From Magnetococcales bacterium (GTDB lineage Bacteria > Pseudomonadota > Magnetococcia > Magnetococcales > JADGAQ01): a stretch of DNA of 55,018 nucleotides. The first letter of the stretch is position 1, and each line of letters opens with the position of its first letter. Under the pieces are notes generated by a model. That model worked only from the letters and a program-made list of their open reading frames with translations. It was not told where the DNA came from and searched no databases. Below, in pieces: positions 52,889 to 55,018 of the stretch. The DNA lies in assembly GCA_015231925.1 (NCBI GenBank), contig JADGAQ010000007.1, positions 1 through 55,018 on the forward strand, read 5' to 3'. The translations under genes and the position numbers were made by a program.

Positions 52889-54189
52889 GCCGAATTACCC
52901 GTCTGCAGGCGCGTGAGATCCTGGATTCCCGAGGGAATCCCACGGTTGAAGTCGATTGCTGGACCGAAAAGGGGGCTTTCGGACGAGCCGCCGTGCCATC
53001 GGGGGCTTCCACCGGCACCCGCGAGGCCGTGGAACGCCGCGATGGCGAGGCCGGGCGCTATCAGGGCAAAGGCGTGCGCCATGCCGTGGCCTCGGTTCGG
53101 GATGAGCTGGCTCCTGCGGTCAGTGGCATCGAGGTGAGTTTCCAGGGGGATATCGACCGGATCATGATCGAGCTGGACGGCACGGAGAACAAGTCCCGCC
53201 TTGGGGCCAACGCCATTCTGGGCGTCTCCATGGCGGTGGCCAAGGCGGCCGCAGCGGAGGCCGGTCTGCCGCTGTTCCGCTATCTGGGCGGCGCCCACGC
53301 CTCCTTGATGCCGGTGCCGATGATGAACATCCTCAACGGCGGAGCGCATGCCGACAACAACGTCGACATCCAGGAGTTCATGATCATGCCGGTGGGGGCG
53401 GGCTCCCTCGTCGAGGCGGTGCGCATCGGCGCGGAGATCTTCCATGTCCTCAAAAAGGTGCTCAAAAAGCGCGGTCTGAACACGGCTGTCGGGGACGAGG
53501 GCGGCTTCGCCCCGAACCTCGACTCCAACGAAGAGGCCATCCGGGTCATTCTGGAGGCGGTGCAGCAGGCGGGTTACGCCCCCGGCGAAGAGGTGGTGCT
53601 GGCCCTGGACTGCGCCTCGTCGGAATTCTTCGACACCCAGACCGGTCGTTACCGTCTGGCGGGCGAAAACCGGAATTTCACCTCCGACGAGCTGGTGGAT
53701 TATTATCAGAACCTGTGCGAACACTATCCCATCCTCTCCATCGAGGATGGCTGTGCCGAAGACGATTGGGACGGGTGGAAGATTCTGACCAAACGCCTGG
53801 GAGATCGCATTCAACTGGTGGGCGACGATCTCTTCGTGACCAATTCCCGGATTCTGGCTCAAGGCATTCAGGAAGAGGTGGCCAACGGCATCCTGGTGAA
53901 GGTGAATCAGATCGGTACCCTCAGCGAAACCTTCGAAGCGGTGGAGATGGCGCAGCGGGCCGGTTTCTCCACCATCATCAGCCATCGTTCCGGCGAAACG
54001 GAAGATACCACCATTGCCGATCTGGCGGTGGCCATGAATGCCGGACAGATCAAAACCGGCTCTTTGTGTCGCACCGACCGGGTGGCCAAGTACAATCAGC
54101 TGATTCGCATCGAAGAGAGCCTGGGCCGTTCCGCGCGCTACGGCAGTCGGGAGATTTTCTGCAATCTGGTTCCGGGGTCGGGGGGTTGA
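52885..54189 (+). CDS. eno: Enolase
   Basis: Interconverts 2-phosphoglycerate and phosphoenolpyruvate. A 434-residue enzyme with [15 protein letters not shown]-type N-terminus ([15 protein letters not shown]), [11 protein letters not shown] loop, GDEGGFAPN with the catalytic Glu, [13 protein letters not shown] with the catalytic Lys, and the signature [15 protein letters not shown]. It is the last gene of the DUF3108-kdsB-pyrG-kdsA-gcv run. The 100 bases after it hold no terminator that I can see, so read-through into the MerR gene is possible. Confidence 0.97.
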   Translation: MSRITRLQAREILDSRGNPTVEVDCWTEKGAFGRAAVPSGASTGTREAVERRDGEAGRYQGKGVRHAVASVRDELAPAVSGIEVSFQGDIDRIMIELDGTENKSRLGANAILGVSMAVAKAAAAEAGLPLFRYLGGAHASLMPVPMMNILNGGAHADNNVDIQEFMIMPVGAGSLVEAVRIGAEIFHVLKKVLKKRGLNTAVGDEGGFAPNLDSNEEAIRVILEAVQQAGYAPGEEVVLALDCASSEFFDTQTGRYRLAGENRNFTSDELVDYYQNLCEHYPILSIEDGCAEDDWDGWKILTKRLGDRIQLVGDDLFVTNSRILAQGIQEEVANGILVKVNQIGTLSETFEAVEMAQRAGFSTIISHRSGETEDTTIADLAVAMNAGQIKTGSLCRTDRVAKYNQLIRIEESLGRSARYGSREIFCNLVPGSGG

Positions 54190-54232
54190 TACAGGATAAC
54201 TATTTCTAACTTTGCGCTTTTCTTGTCGGTCT

Positions 54233-54264
54233 CCTTGAGATAGACTCGCAGCTCAGGGTATCTC
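54233..54264 (+). promoter_or_regulatory. Possible MerR-type promoter/operator
   Basis: CCTTGAG (54233-54239) and CTCAGGG (54252-54258) form a near-perfect inverted repeat. TTGAGA (54235-54240) and TATCTC (54259-54264) with an 18-base spacer resemble the long-spaced promoters that MerR proteins remodel, with the dyad between the boxes. The -10 match is only three of six, so this is a suggestion for autoregulation of the gene at 54292. Confidence 0.35.
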
Positions 54265-54291
54265 CCTACACGCAACGAGAAGGAACCGTCC

Positions 54292-54786
54292 ATGGCCAGA
54301 AAAGCCGCCCAGCCCGTCAACGAAGAACCGATGGTGAAAATCGGTGTGGTTGCCCGTCACCTGGGAATTTCCATCCGCACCATTCACATGTACGAAAGGG
54401 AGGGGTTGTTCATCTCCTTTAAAAATCCGGCCGGAACCCGCTATTTCAACCATCAGGATGTGGAATGGCTGGAGGAGGTGCGTCACATGATCAAGGCGGG
54501 CATCAGCATCGCTGGCATCCGCCGCCTGATGTCTCTGATTCCCTGTTGGGAAGCCAAGGACTGTGTGCATGTGGCCAAGGGAACCTGTCCGGTGTTGACC
54601 GACGGCACCCAACCCTGTTGGGCCAATCGGAACAATAAATGTTCCCAGGGACCGCAATTCTGCCGTCAGTGTGAGGTCTATGGGCTGCGTTTCATGGTGA
54701 CCTCCCTGAAGAACAGCATGCAGATCAGTCTGCGTGACAAACAGGGCCTGTTGAACGGACGGGTTGCCAATGCGACTGCCGCCTGA
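54292..54786 (+). CDS. MerR-family regulator with seven-cysteine two-CW-like tail
   Basis: A 164-residue transcription factor. Residues 15-83 form a winged helix (VKIGVVARHLGISIRTIHMY, then GTRYFNHQDVEWL) of the MerR superfamily, resembling HspR-like proteins. Residues 84-130 carry seven cysteines: 85, 91, 99, 109, 117, 124 and 127, with Cys-Trp pairs at 85-86 and 109-110, a pattern resembling what has been named a two-CW domain. This suggests a metal or iron-sulfur sensor; the ligand is unknown. GAGAAGGAA lies about eight bases before ATG 54292. A terminator follows at 54803. Confidence 0.82.
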   Translation: MARKAAQPVNEEPMVKIGVVARHLGISIRTIHMYEREGLFISFKNPAGTRYFNHQDVEWLEEVRHMIKAGISIAGIRRLMSLIPCWEAKDCVHVAKGTCPVLTDGTQPCWANRNNKCSQGPQFCRQCEVYGLRFMVTSLKNSMQISLRDKQGLLNGRVANATAA

Positions 54787-54802
54787 TCCATCGTCTCTTG
54801 CC

Positions 54803-54836
54803 GCGAGGCCCGGTTCGGGCCTCGCGCACGGTTTTT
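54803..54836 (+). terminator. Intrinsic terminator after the MerR gene
   Basis: GCGAGGCCCG (54803-54812) pairs perfectly with CGGGCCTCGC (54816-54825) around a three-base loop, and TTTTT (54832-54836) follows after six bases. The stem is strong; the gap before the T-run is slightly long. Confidence 0.8.
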
Positions 54837-54846
54837 CGGTCTGAAC

Positions 54847-55005
54847 ATGGATTGGAATGACCCCCCGTTTTCCGAGAGCGAACCCCCCGCAGCCTCTCCC
54901 CAGCCGACGCCGCCCCCGGACGGCATGCCCCTTTGGGTGCGCCATTTGGAGGAGGCTCGCCAGGAACAGCGTCGTGTCCTGGAGCGGCTCCACGAAGCCC
55001 AGTAG
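54847..55005 (+). CDS. Possible small proline-rich ORF
   Basis: An ATG-started frame of 52 codons ending TAG at 55003-55005. The first half is rich in Pro and Ser/Glu; the second half is a charged amphipathic helix (HLEEARQEQRRVLERL). It follows the terminator and has no good ribosome site, so it may be a real small gene with its own promoter or chance. I recognise no family. It is included because nothing else explains this stretch on either strand. Confidence 0.35.
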   Translation: MDWNDPPFSESEPPAASPQPTPPPDGMPLWVRHLEEARQEQRRVLERLHEAQ

Positions 55006-55018
55006 ACCGAGCAGCGCG

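Overview
The window is a GC-rich stretch of proteobacterial chromosome, almost fully coding. It has a complete LPS inner-core set (gmhA, gmhB, hldE, hldD, waaC, waaF, lpxL, msbA, kdsA, kdsB), a split glycine dehydrogenase (gcvPA/gcvPB) and an imuB-dnaE2 mutagenesis cassette, so the host is a Gram-negative outside the enterics. A Magnetococcia-like or alphaproteobacterial relative is my guess from overall flavour. It rests on no marker gene. I saw no rRNA, tRNA, CRISPR array or intact insertion sequence.

Layout. (1) 1-4336: imuB-dnaE2, error-prone repair. (2) 4455-16275: a tightly overlapped envelope operon with a YdbH/AsmA-type protein, a YdbL-type lipoprotein, and a 2575-residue exported TPR protein ending in a CHAT caspase-like protease domain. 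The giant protein is an internal duplication: a first TPR/CHAT unit whose CHAT has lost its catalytic residues, then a second, apparently active one. (3) 16269-17525: cca, on the minus strand. (4) 17545-30195: msbA with two glycosyltransferases on plus, then a six-gene minus operon of glycosyltransferases and an AsnB-type amidotransferase, then a WaaG-like glycosyltransferase on plus. (5) 30352-35222: an accessory island. It holds HicAB, a FitA antitoxin with a truncated PIN toxin, a three-gene type II-like Zorya anti-phage system (ZorA, ZorB, ZorE-like HNH nuclease) that is clearly AT-richer than its surroundings, and a DUF433 antitoxin with a DUF5615 toxin cut off at the Zorya edge. (6) 35219-42640: the minus-strand heptose/inner-core operon gmhB-gmhA-hldE-hldD-waaF-lpxL-waaC-GT2, which runs into the DUF433 gene. 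(7) 42700-44590: a second AT-rich cassette of three plus-strand genes (HEPN-like, DUF3800, BECR-like nuclease), a candidate uncharacterised defence or toxin system. (8) 44876-54189: DUF3108 gene-kdsB-pyrG-kdsA-gcvT-gcvPA-gcvPB-eno, one long run with overlapping or near-touching genes. (9) 54292-55005: a MerR regulator with a seven-cysteine tail, an intrinsic terminator and a possible small ORF.

How they work together. Most of the window builds the cell surface. KdsB/KdsA supply CMP-Kdo, GmhA/HldE/GmhB/HldD make ADP-heptose, WaaC/WaaF/WaaQ and the GT4/GT2 enzymes extend the core, LpxL acylates lipid A and MsbA flips the product. The YdbH/YdbL pair probably handles phospholipid transfer to the outer membrane. 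Two AT-rich defence-type cassettes sit at the two ends of the heptose operon, which looks like a preferred site for cargo insertion.
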